NCBI RefSeq assembly: GCF_001949145.1
Contig: NW_019091372.1
Location: 410,117-423,799, forward strand
Source: Acanthaster planci
Taxonomy: Eukaryota > Echinodermata > Asteroidea > Valvatida > Acanthasteridae
Reading direction: 5' to 3'
DNA length: 13,683 nt
Shown: one piece after another, positions 1-7,263 of the stretch
Layout of the letters: each line of letters opens with the position of its first letter
Numbering within the stretch: position 1 is the stretch's first letter
The notes under the pieces: generated by a model
Database searches by the model: none
Told to the model about the DNA's origin: nothing
The model's input: the letters and a program-made list of their open reading frames with translations, nothing else
Made by a program: the position numbers and the translations under genes

Positions 1-50
1 AAGGGGTAAAAGTGTAAAAGTACTAGTGTTTGATGTCCTGTCTCTTGTAG

Positions 51-189
51 GAGTAAGCCATCTAGTGAGACAGCTTATCGTCCGGCTGGCACAGGGGCAG
101 GAGGTGGCAACAAATATGGCAGCGCTGACAGGTGCCCACGTTGCTCTAAATCAGTGTACGCTGCTGAGAAGGTGATTGGTGCTGGTCAG
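51..189 (+). CDS. CSRP: CRP-family exon: inter-LIM linker and first half of last LIM domain
   Basis: The acceptor is tctcttgtag ending at 50 and the donor is GTGTGT at 190. Base 51 completes a codon begun upstream, and reading then starts at 52. It encodes [13 protein letters not shown], a Gly-rich linker, NKYG, and [19 protein letters not shown], which holds the first zinc-ligand pair (CPRC). The exon ends in phase 0. Bases 1-50 are the end of an upstream intron with a T-rich 3' end. Confidence 0.9.
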
Positions 190-1797
190 GTGTGTATTGA
201 TTGATTCTTGTGTTCATGATGAAAATTGATCACACTTATTTCTGACAAAGCTGAATCCAGAACCAATTTGGGAATTGGGGAGACCTTTGTAGTAATTTTA
301 ATAGTCTTTCTTGAGATACGAGGCTAAATTAAGGATATTTTTCACAATTTGAAATGATCAGTGGGCAAACAAAGTAGTTGCAGAATGTGCCCCTTTCTCG
401 TTATATCGTATCCAACATGGCCCCTTCTTTGGGGACAGCTCATGCCCCTCTCCCTCCAATTTCCCTTAATTGCTGCCAAGGTTTTGGGACGCTGTACAAA
501 AATAAGAGAATGTTGGCCTCTCCTTTGTCAAACTCCAAAGAGTTTCCCATCGGCATGGTGTCTTTCTAACTTGTTTGCTTTTTTTATTGCTCATGTCGCC
601 GTTTGTTAATGGCAGTCCTGGCATAAGAGCTGCTTCAATTGTAAGACTTGCAAGAAAAAACTTGACTCCACAACTTTAAGCGACAAAGACGGAGAGATCT
701 TCTGCAAATGTAAGTCTGAAGAAAGGAAATCAGTGCTTTATATTCAACGAAAAGAGGGAGATTAAAATCCTCTCTGGACAGCTAGGTGGGGTTCACACTC
801 AAAGGTTTCTTGTTGAAATATGGTAACACGACGCACGGCAACTTGATGTTATTCATGTTTGTGAAAGATTTCGGTATTGGATGAGGCCCTGGAGTAGTTT
901 TTCAAAGTGCTTCTTTCTTTAAGATAATTTTCATAAAGGAACACTTTCCCTTCTGTGTACTACCATCTTAAGTCATTTTGAACCCAGGTCAGGGAGGTGG
1001 AAAGTTTAAATGAGGGTAGTAGCGATACCCTGCACGATATAACCAATTAGTTTGGTATTCCAACGACGCATTGCTCGTGCAAGCTAAAGCATATCAGAGG
1101 TCATTCAGGTACAGCAGCACTCGTCCTATCAACCCAGTCATATGCCGACTGGCGCGCGTGCTTTCTTCCCCAAACACCTTGTCTTTAGGAACTACGGAAC
1201 TGTCTCCTTATGCCTTGTGCCTCTTTGATTGTGCTTTGATACATCAAAGCCTGATGTAATGCCGAAAAAAAAGATTGAAATAATATGCGAGACTGTATCC
1301 ACCCTGAGTTGAAGTGCGCCCCCAAGCAGTAAAAGAAAGACAGATGGTTGTAAGTTTTCCAAGCAGGTTCTTGCACGCATTCTGCATGTGCACAAAGACC
1401 ACACATTAAGGAATAAATTTATTATGCGTACTCGGTGTGCTCCGCGTCAAACGCGCCATTGATGCCATTAAAAATGCGCGTCTGTGCGGTGAGTACTAAA
1501 GAAAATACCCCTTCGTTTGTTCCGTTCGTAGCGAATAGTGACACTCAGTTTATCTGTTGAGGTAGTGTTCTGGCACTTTGGCCAGTACATGTTCTAATGT
1601 ATCTGAATTGTTCACACAGTTTGCAGAAACCTAACAGCAAATGTGACACCCCAGCCCCAAGCAAAAGTACTGTCTCTGTACACATTTTTCACGTCATGCT
1701 CTTTGTCCTTTTATGCACAGCCTGCTACGGTAAGGATTTCGGTCCCAAGGGCTACGGCTTTGGGGCTGGTGCCGGTACCCTTGTTAACACCAAGTAA
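51..1797 (+). CDS. CSRP: Cysteine- and glycine-rich (muscle LIM) protein, CSRP/CRP family, 3' part (exons 51-189, 616-709, 1721-1797)
   Basis: The three joined exons give 103 complete codons plus the last base of a codon begun upstream, so the gene is cut by the left window edge. The product has a linker ending NKYGSADR and then one complete LIM domain with spacing C-X2-C-X17-H-X2-C-X2-C-X2-C-X17-C-X2-C (CPRC, HKSC, CFNC, CKTC, CKSC), the two-zinc-finger pattern of the CRP family. A glycine-rich stretch ([12 protein letters not shown]) follows, then TLVNTK and a TAA stop at 1795-1797. CRP proteins usually have two LIM domains, each with such a tail; they are non-enzymatic adaptors that bind alpha-actinin, zyxin and actin and also enter the nucleus in muscle. 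The linker and C-terminal position mark this as the last LIM domain; earlier LIM domain(s) lie outside the window. The exact orthology (CSRP1, 2 or 3) cannot be assigned, and an invertebrate may have a single pro-orthologue. Confidence 0.93.
190..615 (+). other. Intron of the CRP-family gene
   Basis: GT at 190 and AG at 614-615 bound a 426-base intron that joins CAG to TCC-TGG-CAT in phase 0. I see no repeat or RNA gene in it. The short open stretches at 361-609 have no coding character. Confidence 0.85.
616..709 (+). CDS. CSRP: CRP-family exon: central LIM zinc ligands
   Basis: The acceptor is ttaatggcag (ends 615) and the donor is GTAAGT at 710-715. It encodes [12 protein letters not shown] and then [19 protein letters not shown] plus one base. 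The exon supplies the His and four Cys ligands of the central LIM region and the first Cys of the last pair. The [11 protein letters not shown] stretch is typical of CRP LIM domains. The exon ends in phase 1. Confidence 0.93.
710..1720 (+). other. Intron of the CRP-family gene containing repeat copy A
   Basis: This 1011-base intron has a GTAAGT donor and an acceptor ttatgcacag ending at 1720. The only structured content I see is the interspersed repeat at about 1285-1545. The rest looks like unique non-coding sequence. Confidence 0.85.
1285..1545 (-). repeat. Interspersed repeat copy A (family of three in this window)
   Basis: It aligns by eye over about 250 bases with 8866-9105 and 11325-11585, all in the same orientation. 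Shared blocks include AAGAAAGACAGATGG, GGTTCTTGCACGC, CAAAGACCA, GGAATAAATTTATT, GCGTACTC, GTGCTCCGCGTCAAACGCGC and GAGTAC. Copy-to-copy differences are often CG to TG/CA, as expected of old, methylation-decayed transposon copies. It has no coding potential, so it is non-autonomous. Strand is a guess, since neither a tail nor a promoter fixes the orientation, and the boundaries are good to about 15 bases. Confidence 0.75.
1721..1797 (+). CDS. CSRP: CRP-family last exon: final LIM ligand, glycine-rich tail, stop
   Basis: The acceptor is atgcacag (ends 1720). The leftover T from the previous exon plus CC gives Ser, then [24 protein letters not shown] and TAA. The CKSC pair that closes the second zinc finger is formed across the splice. 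The glycine-rich tail GPKGYGFG is the family signature just after the LIM domain. Confidence 0.94.
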
Positions 1798-3145
1798 ACA
1801 ACACACCGCATCTGGTCGCCGGTGATCACAGAATCCGTAGCCGCTGCTTTAGAAAACCACTTGGATTGGTATGTATCCCAAGCAGCATATGGGACACAGG
1901 ACAGACATTCTGGCGGGGCTAACTGTTTTTGCCAGGGATATCATTGTAGAAAGTAATGAACTGCTGACAAATTTGACTAAACACCAGGTAGTATAAGAAA
2001 GGATAAAAGTCAAGTCAATTGAATTGCTTTTACAAAAGATTCCAATGGTGCCTACGTATTTTAGTTCATATGAGGAAGGGAATTTAGGGCTTTGGTTTTT
2101 TCATGATTTCACATTAAAAGATGTTTAATAGAGGTGTTTTGCTTTACTCTAAATGCTGATTAACAGATTTGTATTTCCTATGCAAATAACCTTCAAATTG
2201 CTGAAATTATTCATTTCGTCAGTTACAGTTGCAATTTTGTTTAAGATAAAGCAAACAAAATAGACAATCTCACGACCGCAAAGCAGCTCACAAAATGGCC
2301 ACAAATACACCTAGTTTACCCAACTTTACCACAGTTTCCTTAAAATGAAGTCAAGGAACAGGACATGTAAGTAGTTGCATGATGATTTCCTTCTTCAAGG
2401 CTTGCTTTTAGAGCTCACCATCTTGTCGACAGGGAACCCTTATCAGTGAGAAATTCAAAATTGATTTTTTTTTTTGTCTGGGTAATTTTATTAACCTCAT
2501 CTATCTTCAGTCTTTCAAGTAAAAAAACATCCATTCCCTTTGTAGGATGCTCCTGACTTTTTGCCAAATTTTGGTATGAATATCATATTTTTTAATATCA
2601 TGCATACACTGAGGACTTTCCAATTTCCAAGTTACTTGTGGCTTTTGATCAACTAATTTCCATGTATATTCCATTGCCTTGATTGATAAAAATCTGTGCC
2701 TTTATTATGCAAACAAACTGGTCTTCCATCAAACAAAAATTATAGTTTGTTCAGACATCAATGAGGATTTAACCAAAAGACTGATGTTTGGTGAAAACAT
2801 TGAAAGAATCCTTTGATCTATTCTCACTAATGCTCTTCAATAAGCCTTGGAGAATTTTCTACAATCAGAATCAATAATGGCTACTACATTTTTGCACAAG
2901 ATCAAAGAAAGACAATGTTTCTATTTTCCAAATCATACTGTTTTCTAGAACTTTTGATAAGTCATGTGTACAATAGTAAGAGTGTAGCTTAGTTAGCCTT
3001 TGAACAGTAAATTTATTGGGCAGTTAAGCTTATATAAATTTAACACAGGTTTGTATCTTGTAATTTGATATTAATTGTAGAACAAGAACATTTGGCAAAG
3101 TCTTTAAAATAACAGAGTTTGCTCTATTTTTTTCAAAGTACGTGT

Positions 3146-3195
3146 AATAAAAATTATTAGTACATGTAGTAGATTTGCACAGCACCTGTAATAAA
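3146..3195 (+). promoter_or_regulatory. Two alternative AATAAA signals in the CRP 3' UTR
   Basis: AATAAA occurs at 3146-3151 and 3190-3195, each preceded by a similar word (GTGTAATAAAA and CTGTAATAAAA). They could give a shorter, roughly 1.4-kb 3' UTR. The downstream sequence is less clearly GT-rich than at the 4379 signal, so usage is uncertain. Confidence 0.3.
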
Positions 3196-4378
3196 ATTAC
3201 TTATTGACTGAAATGTTAGTCTCTCATCAACTGTAAGTCAAGTTACTCAGCCAGAACCAGAAGTGTCTGAAATGCTTTAGGGAGCATCTTTTTCTTGAGG
3301 ATACAGAACAGGCGCCTGGAAAGTGAAGGTTTCAGACTGTGTTTACTTATCATTTTGATTGATTAAGAATGATGATCGATCAGGATTTTCTTCCGTTCAC
3401 TTTTAGAGGGGTCACTGAAAGAGTTCATTGGATTATACTCGTAAAAATGGCAATTGATGACTGCTTAGTTTCGGAGACATTTGATAAAAAGTTTGATAAT
3501 GTTGAGACTGCCTTTGTGAGAATGTGTGGTTTAGTGACATTGAACACATGAACGATAGCATCAGTGTGTTTAACAGCAGATAACTAAAGGTTCAGTTCAT
3601 GTTTTTAAGGCTAGAAATGGCCAGTGAGTAGTAGTGGGAGTTACTGGTTCCGAGGTGTAGGTCAGCTTGACTACCTCGTAACGCGAAGCTAAAGATGGCC
3701 AGTGAGTGATGCTCGATACCTTGCAATATAAAGAAGTAGTCTAATGTTGAGGTGATATTTCAAGATTTATTTTGTTGCTTTGCATGCCAGATATAGTTCC
3801 TTCATTTGCACATTTGCGGTGTCGTGGCCATATCCTAAAAATACAATATGGTGCTCTTGTAATGCACTTCATATTAAGATAATTCATTCTTATGAAAGAT
3901 TCAGTTCCCTGTTATCTCTTCTGTTTTGCTTCTTAACAAAGCCCAAGCATAGAACTAGATCGCTTACAGAACCAACAAGTCAGAATAACGAAGTATGTGC
4001 TTTCAATTTGAGTGGATTAAATCGTCTACGCAACTGTTACTTGAGCTTTTTGCCTTTGCCAGCAATGTTCTTCAAGCCTCCTTAGCTTGTACAACTAAGT
4101 TTTGTTTCCATTTTATGCACCAAAATTAATCTCATGTAATTACCAAATTTGTTCCCAGCATAGTATTTCAGAGCAGATTTATTTTTGTAGAAGTTTAATA
4201 ACATTGAATTTAGCCTGCTATTGTAAAAAGGCAATGTTCTACTAATTAAAATGACTTTATTGGCAATAACATTAGCTTATTAATTATTTCTGTATTGATA
4301 GTGCAAGATATTATGCTAAACATCTGTATTTATAGTAACAAGATTGCCTATGAGTTGAATACATTGTGTTAGTTTAGA

Positions 4379-4384
4379 AATAAA
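4379..4384 (+). promoter_or_regulatory. Polyadenylation signal AATAAA, likely distal 3' end of the CRP-family transcript
   Basis: A canonical AATAAA hexamer is followed about 30-60 bases later by a T/GT-rich downstream element (ttttTGGCTTGTATTAGTTTGTATGTTGTGG, about 4415-4445 in outline). Base composition then shifts from AT-rich to CpG-containing. Cleavage would fall near 4395-4410. Confidence 0.5.
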
Positions 4385-4439
4385 ACAGTAAAGTGAAGTT
4401 GGAGAAGTACATCATTTTTGGCTTGTATTAGTTTGTATG

Positions 4440-5600
4440 TTGTGGAGAAAACATCTAAAAACAAAACATCGGTGACACGCCCACTTTGTGCCTGTCCGGT
4501 TCGTAAGTGACTTCGGCCTTGTCCGAAATGGGCTTCCATAGCTACGGCTAGGTCTATTGTCTACGCGTCTCCACGCATTTCCAATGGAGGGAAGACCGAG
4601 CTAGCTCTAGACAAGAGATCCGGATGCAGCCTTAGTCTAGTCACAGAGGCGGACGCGCCACGATTTGCAGGCTCTCATTGGACGATCGCTGAAGTTGCGC
4701 GTTAACTTCCGGTTCCATGGTTCCATGTAAACGGTGATCAATGCACGTAATCCTATGTGCAGTGCGCGTGTGCAGTGGGCGTGGTTTAAACTGAAGTAAC
4801 GTCACACTAACTGGATAGTGCGTCCATCCGTTGTGTGCCAGTGGTAGAGCATTGACCGTTTCTGAATCATTACGTGGCTGCGGCTGGAAATTACCTGCGA
4901 GTCTATGGTAGTGCCCGCAGCCAGTTCCCATAAAGTTGTAATTAAAGCCGCAGCCAAGAGATTCAGACGCAGCGGGACATGAGAAAGATACGGCTAGGAT
5001 ACGAAACGTCAGGGTCTCAGCCGTTTTATGAAAAAAATAATAATAATAAAGAAACGAGCAGTGGAGGCTACTCAGAGATGATTGTTAACAACAAAGGATA
5101 ATTCCCTCCGTTGTTCACTTGTTGGAGACTCTGATCAATCTTTACCAAAACTCAATTGTGATTAGCGCTCTCAGCAAAAATGCAGTTTTCACCATAGTCA
5201 CCCATCGCTCTTTTAAACACAACTAAGCATACATGTACGTGCTTGCATCTGCATAATTTTAACATTGAATTTTATTCTTGCATGGAATTTAAAATGTACC
5301 TTTCATTGTCTTACACTGCCTCCTCGATTATCCAATCCAATCTACAACGTATCTGGGGCTGGTTGGCTGATATTACCGTTCTTACAATTGAGGGAGAAGT
5401 TGACTATTAAGACTCACTCTTCACCTGAAGAAAATCAGTGTTTACGCTTAACAGCTTTAAAATTTTGCCTCGCCCCTCATAAGCTGATAAAGATCCCCAA
5501 ATGCAGTGGCGTATGATAAAGGGCAGCCCCCAACCGAGGTCAGGGCCCTCGGGTCCCCCTCCCAGGCCATTTGAACATTTTCAAATGTACTGTAAACCAC
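4440..5600. other. Intergenic region, CpG-richer than its surroundings, no gene recognised
   Basis: No reading frame here shows family resemblance or splice structure. Visible items are a tRNA-A-box-like word at 4834-4844 with a downstream A-rich (AAT)n tail at 5030-5054 (possible old SINE), a 9-bp inverted repeat TGGCTGCGG 4875-4883 / CCGCAGCCA 4915-4923, and a third CCGCAGCCA at 4948. The sequence from 4470 to 5000 holds many CpGs, unlike the preceding 2.6 kb. Confidence 0.5.
5030..5054 (+). repeat. A-rich (AAT)n simple repeat
   Basis: A short A-rich run contains four AAT/TAA units. It may be a simple microsatellite or the 3' tail of a retroposed element to its left. Confidence 0.6.
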
Positions 5601-5604
5601 TCCC

Positions 5605-5690
5605 CGGGACAACACCAAGAGGGCGCACATTTGCCATGACGTAATCTCGTCAATCAACGCGTTAGTCTAAAACAAATATGGCCGCTACCA
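5605..5690 (+). promoter_or_regulatory. Putative promoter of the ZDHHC17-type gene
   Basis: The region upstream of the proposed first exon is CpG-containing and without a TATA box. It carries a CRE/ATF-like TGACGTAA at 5637-5644 and a YY1-like ATATGGCCGC at 5676-5685, a motif type often found around transcription or translation starts of housekeeping genes. A CTCF-like CACCAAGAGGGCGC sits at 5613-5626. The location fits a transcript that begins near 5650 and is spliced at 5847. No start-site data are available, so this is inference from motifs and context. Confidence 0.35.
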
Positions 5691-5847
5691 GCCGATCCCG
5701 AAACGAACGATCGACCGCACATGAATCGCTGAGACTCAATGAGAGAACTGGCTGACTGATGACTGATGTTTTTAAGTTTTTACTGCAGACTTATTGTTAC
5801 TCCATTCAGCTATTACTGAAATTCATCACAACTTTTTTAAGACGAAG
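5650..5847 (+). other. ZDHHC17: Putative non-coding first exon (5' UTR) of the ZDHHC17-type gene
   Basis: A strong consensus donor, GAAG|GTAAGA, lies at 5847/5848. Two acceptors stand just before the first coding exon: ttttcag ending at 6910 and ttccag ending at 6956. Joining to either puts the main start codon in the second exon. The 5' boundary is a guess. ATGs in this exon open only short frames that do not join the main frame. Confidence 0.4.
5678..5755 (+). other. Short upstream ORF (25 codons) in the putative 5' UTR
   Basis: This ATG has A at -3 and G at +4, a good initiation context. It opens a 25-codon frame beginning MAATSRSRNE and ending at TGA 5753-5755, within the proposed first exon. 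If transcription starts upstream of it, it could damp translation of the main frame. Alternatively the ATGGCCGC word is a YY1-type promoter element at or upstream of the start site and is not translated. Confidence 0.3.
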
Positions 5848-5928
5848 GTAAGATTCAGCATGAAACTATGCAGCTTGTGTCAGTGAAAAATTGTGGTAAA
5901 TCTTACAAATCGGACCCGTCACGTAGGC

Positions 5929-6012
5929 CTATAGTTAGCCCCACTAGTGTGGCACGGACTCTCGTGGATCGGGAGTGAGAGTCCGTGCCACACTAGTGGG
6001 GCTAGCCTATAG
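5929..6012. repeat. Perfect 28-bp foldback inverted repeat
   Basis: Bases 5936-5963 are the exact reverse complement of 5977-6004, with a 13-base loop at 5964-5976. After a small internal bulge, six more pairs (CTATAG 5929-5934 with CTATAG 6007-6012) extend the stem. As RNA or single-stranded DNA it would form a very stable GC-rich hairpin. No second copy of the arm occurs in the window. Confidence 0.9.
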
Positions 6013-6071
6013 TAGGCTATACTATAACCATGGAGGTAGATTCTACCCCCATGCTATAGTCTAGGGCCTAC

Positions 6072-6104
6072 CCCCAGAACCATGAGAACTGTGGGGTTCT
6101 GGGG
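6072..6104. repeat. 10-bp inverted repeat hairpin
   Basis: CCCCAGAACC at 6072-6081 pairs perfectly with GGTTCTGGGG at 6095-6104 over a 13-base loop. It is one of several adjacent hairpins; GGTAGA/TCTACC at 6035-6047 and TCGCGC/GCGCGA near 6110-6139 flank it. Confidence 0.75.
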
Positions 6105-6961
6105 TAACTGTCGCGCTTCCACGAGGCGACCGGCGCGACGAACCCACAGTACTAGGATAGGCCTAAATGAAACCATGCTAATCTTGAAAATGAAAAAACA
6201 TGCCCTGCTGCCACCCTAATTTTCAAAAATGGATTTTTTATTTTACCTAGGCTCGGCCCTAGGCCTATGTTGCAATTTGCTTCTTTTTTTAAGTTTTGTG
6301 ATAGGCCTGTCGTGAGTACTGTAGTGTTGTTACTACATGTACTTAGGCCTAAGGCCATGTCAGAACGTCAGAGAATGAAAGTTTTAGATTTGCATCTGCT
6401 GCCTGCATGCCCCAAAACACCCCACTGAAAAAAAATTCATTATTTACAAAAAAATCATTATTTTCACTAAAACTAAAACTTGGGCTATCCAAAAAAAAAA
6501 TTCAAATCCCAAATCAAAAAGCAGCAGTAAAAAGGGTGTGAAATGCACATAACTAGGTACCTATGCATGCCTAGGCCTACCTACTACACAAATGATTAAA
6601 TTCTCCAATACATGCGTACATATTGCACTGGGTATGTACCGCACACGGCAGGTACATGTACATGTGTACCATCTTACTAAAAATAACAAATAATGAAAAA
6701 TGCCTCATGCTTTCCAATATGTTCTGGATGCAGATCTAGAATTTTCATTCTCGTGTCCAAAACATTAGGCCCTAGAACTAGTCTGATGACAAGCAAGCCC
6801 AATAGTTCTCAAGGGGTAACATCAATGATGGTCATATTTTAATTATCCAATTTAAAAGAATCAAACCAGAAAGTCTTTCTGTTATAAGTATGATCCACGT
6901 GTGTTTTCAGTGAATGTGTCTGTCATTTATACACGGACATGTATATTGCATTCCAGACAGA

Positions 6962-7263
6962 ATGGAAGAATTTAAACCATACCCTACCCAAGCCATGGCC
7001 AGCCAAGCTGACATGTCCCCGGCTCAGCTGATGGTCAGCAGCAATGAAGCACACCTCCCTGCTGACCGCCGGACACCGCTACAGCAGCAGGTCCGAAACA
7101 AGCCTGACTTCTCCACGTTTGACTCAGTCAAAGCGGTCCAGTACGGTGCCTTTGACCGGGTGAAAGAACTTGTTGAGAATGGCCTGGATGTACGGGAACC
7201 AGACAGGGAGAACGTAACATTACTTCACTGGGCTGCAATCAACAATAGGCTGGAGATTGCTAG
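6962..7263 (+). CDS. ZDHHC17: ZDHHC17-type coding exon 1: N-terminus and first ankyrin repeats
   Basis: It encodes residues 1-100 plus two bases and begins [11 protein letters not shown] poorly conserved 50-residue leader is followed by [20 protein letters not shown] and [18 protein letters not shown], the characteristic first ankyrin units of HIP14. The donor is AG|GTACAT at 7264. The start at 6962 is chosen because ttccag ends at 6956, just before it. An in-frame ATG at 6914 would add 16 residues if the acceptor at 6910 is used. The counterparts of the human substrate-pocket residues Tyr67, Glu89 and Asn100 are present as Y61, E83 and N94. Confidence 0.85.

Larger units (their letters stand above)
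1798..4400 (+). other. Probable long 3' UTR of the CRP-family gene
   Basis: About 2.6 kb of AT-rich sequence follows the stop codon. No exon-like coding stretch or splice-bounded homology is visible on either strand. Candidate polyadenylation signals lie at 3146-3151, 3190-3195 and 4379-4384, so shorter alternative 3' ends are possible. A 13-base direct repeat (ATGGCCAGTGAGT) occurs at 3617 and 3695. The extent of the UTR is inferred from the absence of other genes and the good poly(A) context at the end; there is no transcript evidence. Confidence 0.5.
5848..6956 (+). other. Putative first intron of the ZDHHC17-type gene, rich in hairpins and TAGGCCT words
   Basis: The donor is GTAAGA at 5848 and the likely acceptor is gcattccag ending at 6956, or ttttcag ending at 6910. 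It holds the foldback repeat at 5929-6012, smaller hairpins to about 6136, and six copies of TAGGCCT between 5924 and 6578. It also holds A-rich runs near 6426-6500 and a GGTACATGTACATGTGTACC near-palindrome at 6651-6670. No exon-like sequence was seen. Confidence 0.45.

Noticed and set aside
3780-4085. 101-codon open frame on the plus strand
   Set aside because: Its composition is that of AT-rich UTR translated by chance, and no domain or signal is seen. It lies within the probable CRP 3' UTR.
4641-4931. 96-codon open frame on the minus strand in the intergenic region
   Set aside because: It has no family resemblance, no supporting splice structure and no good initiation context, and it overlaps repeat-like sequence.
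5504-5513. CAGTGGCGTA word, similar to ends of some invertebrate transposons
   Set aside because: There is no matching inverted end or duplication in the window, and one ten-base word is not enough.
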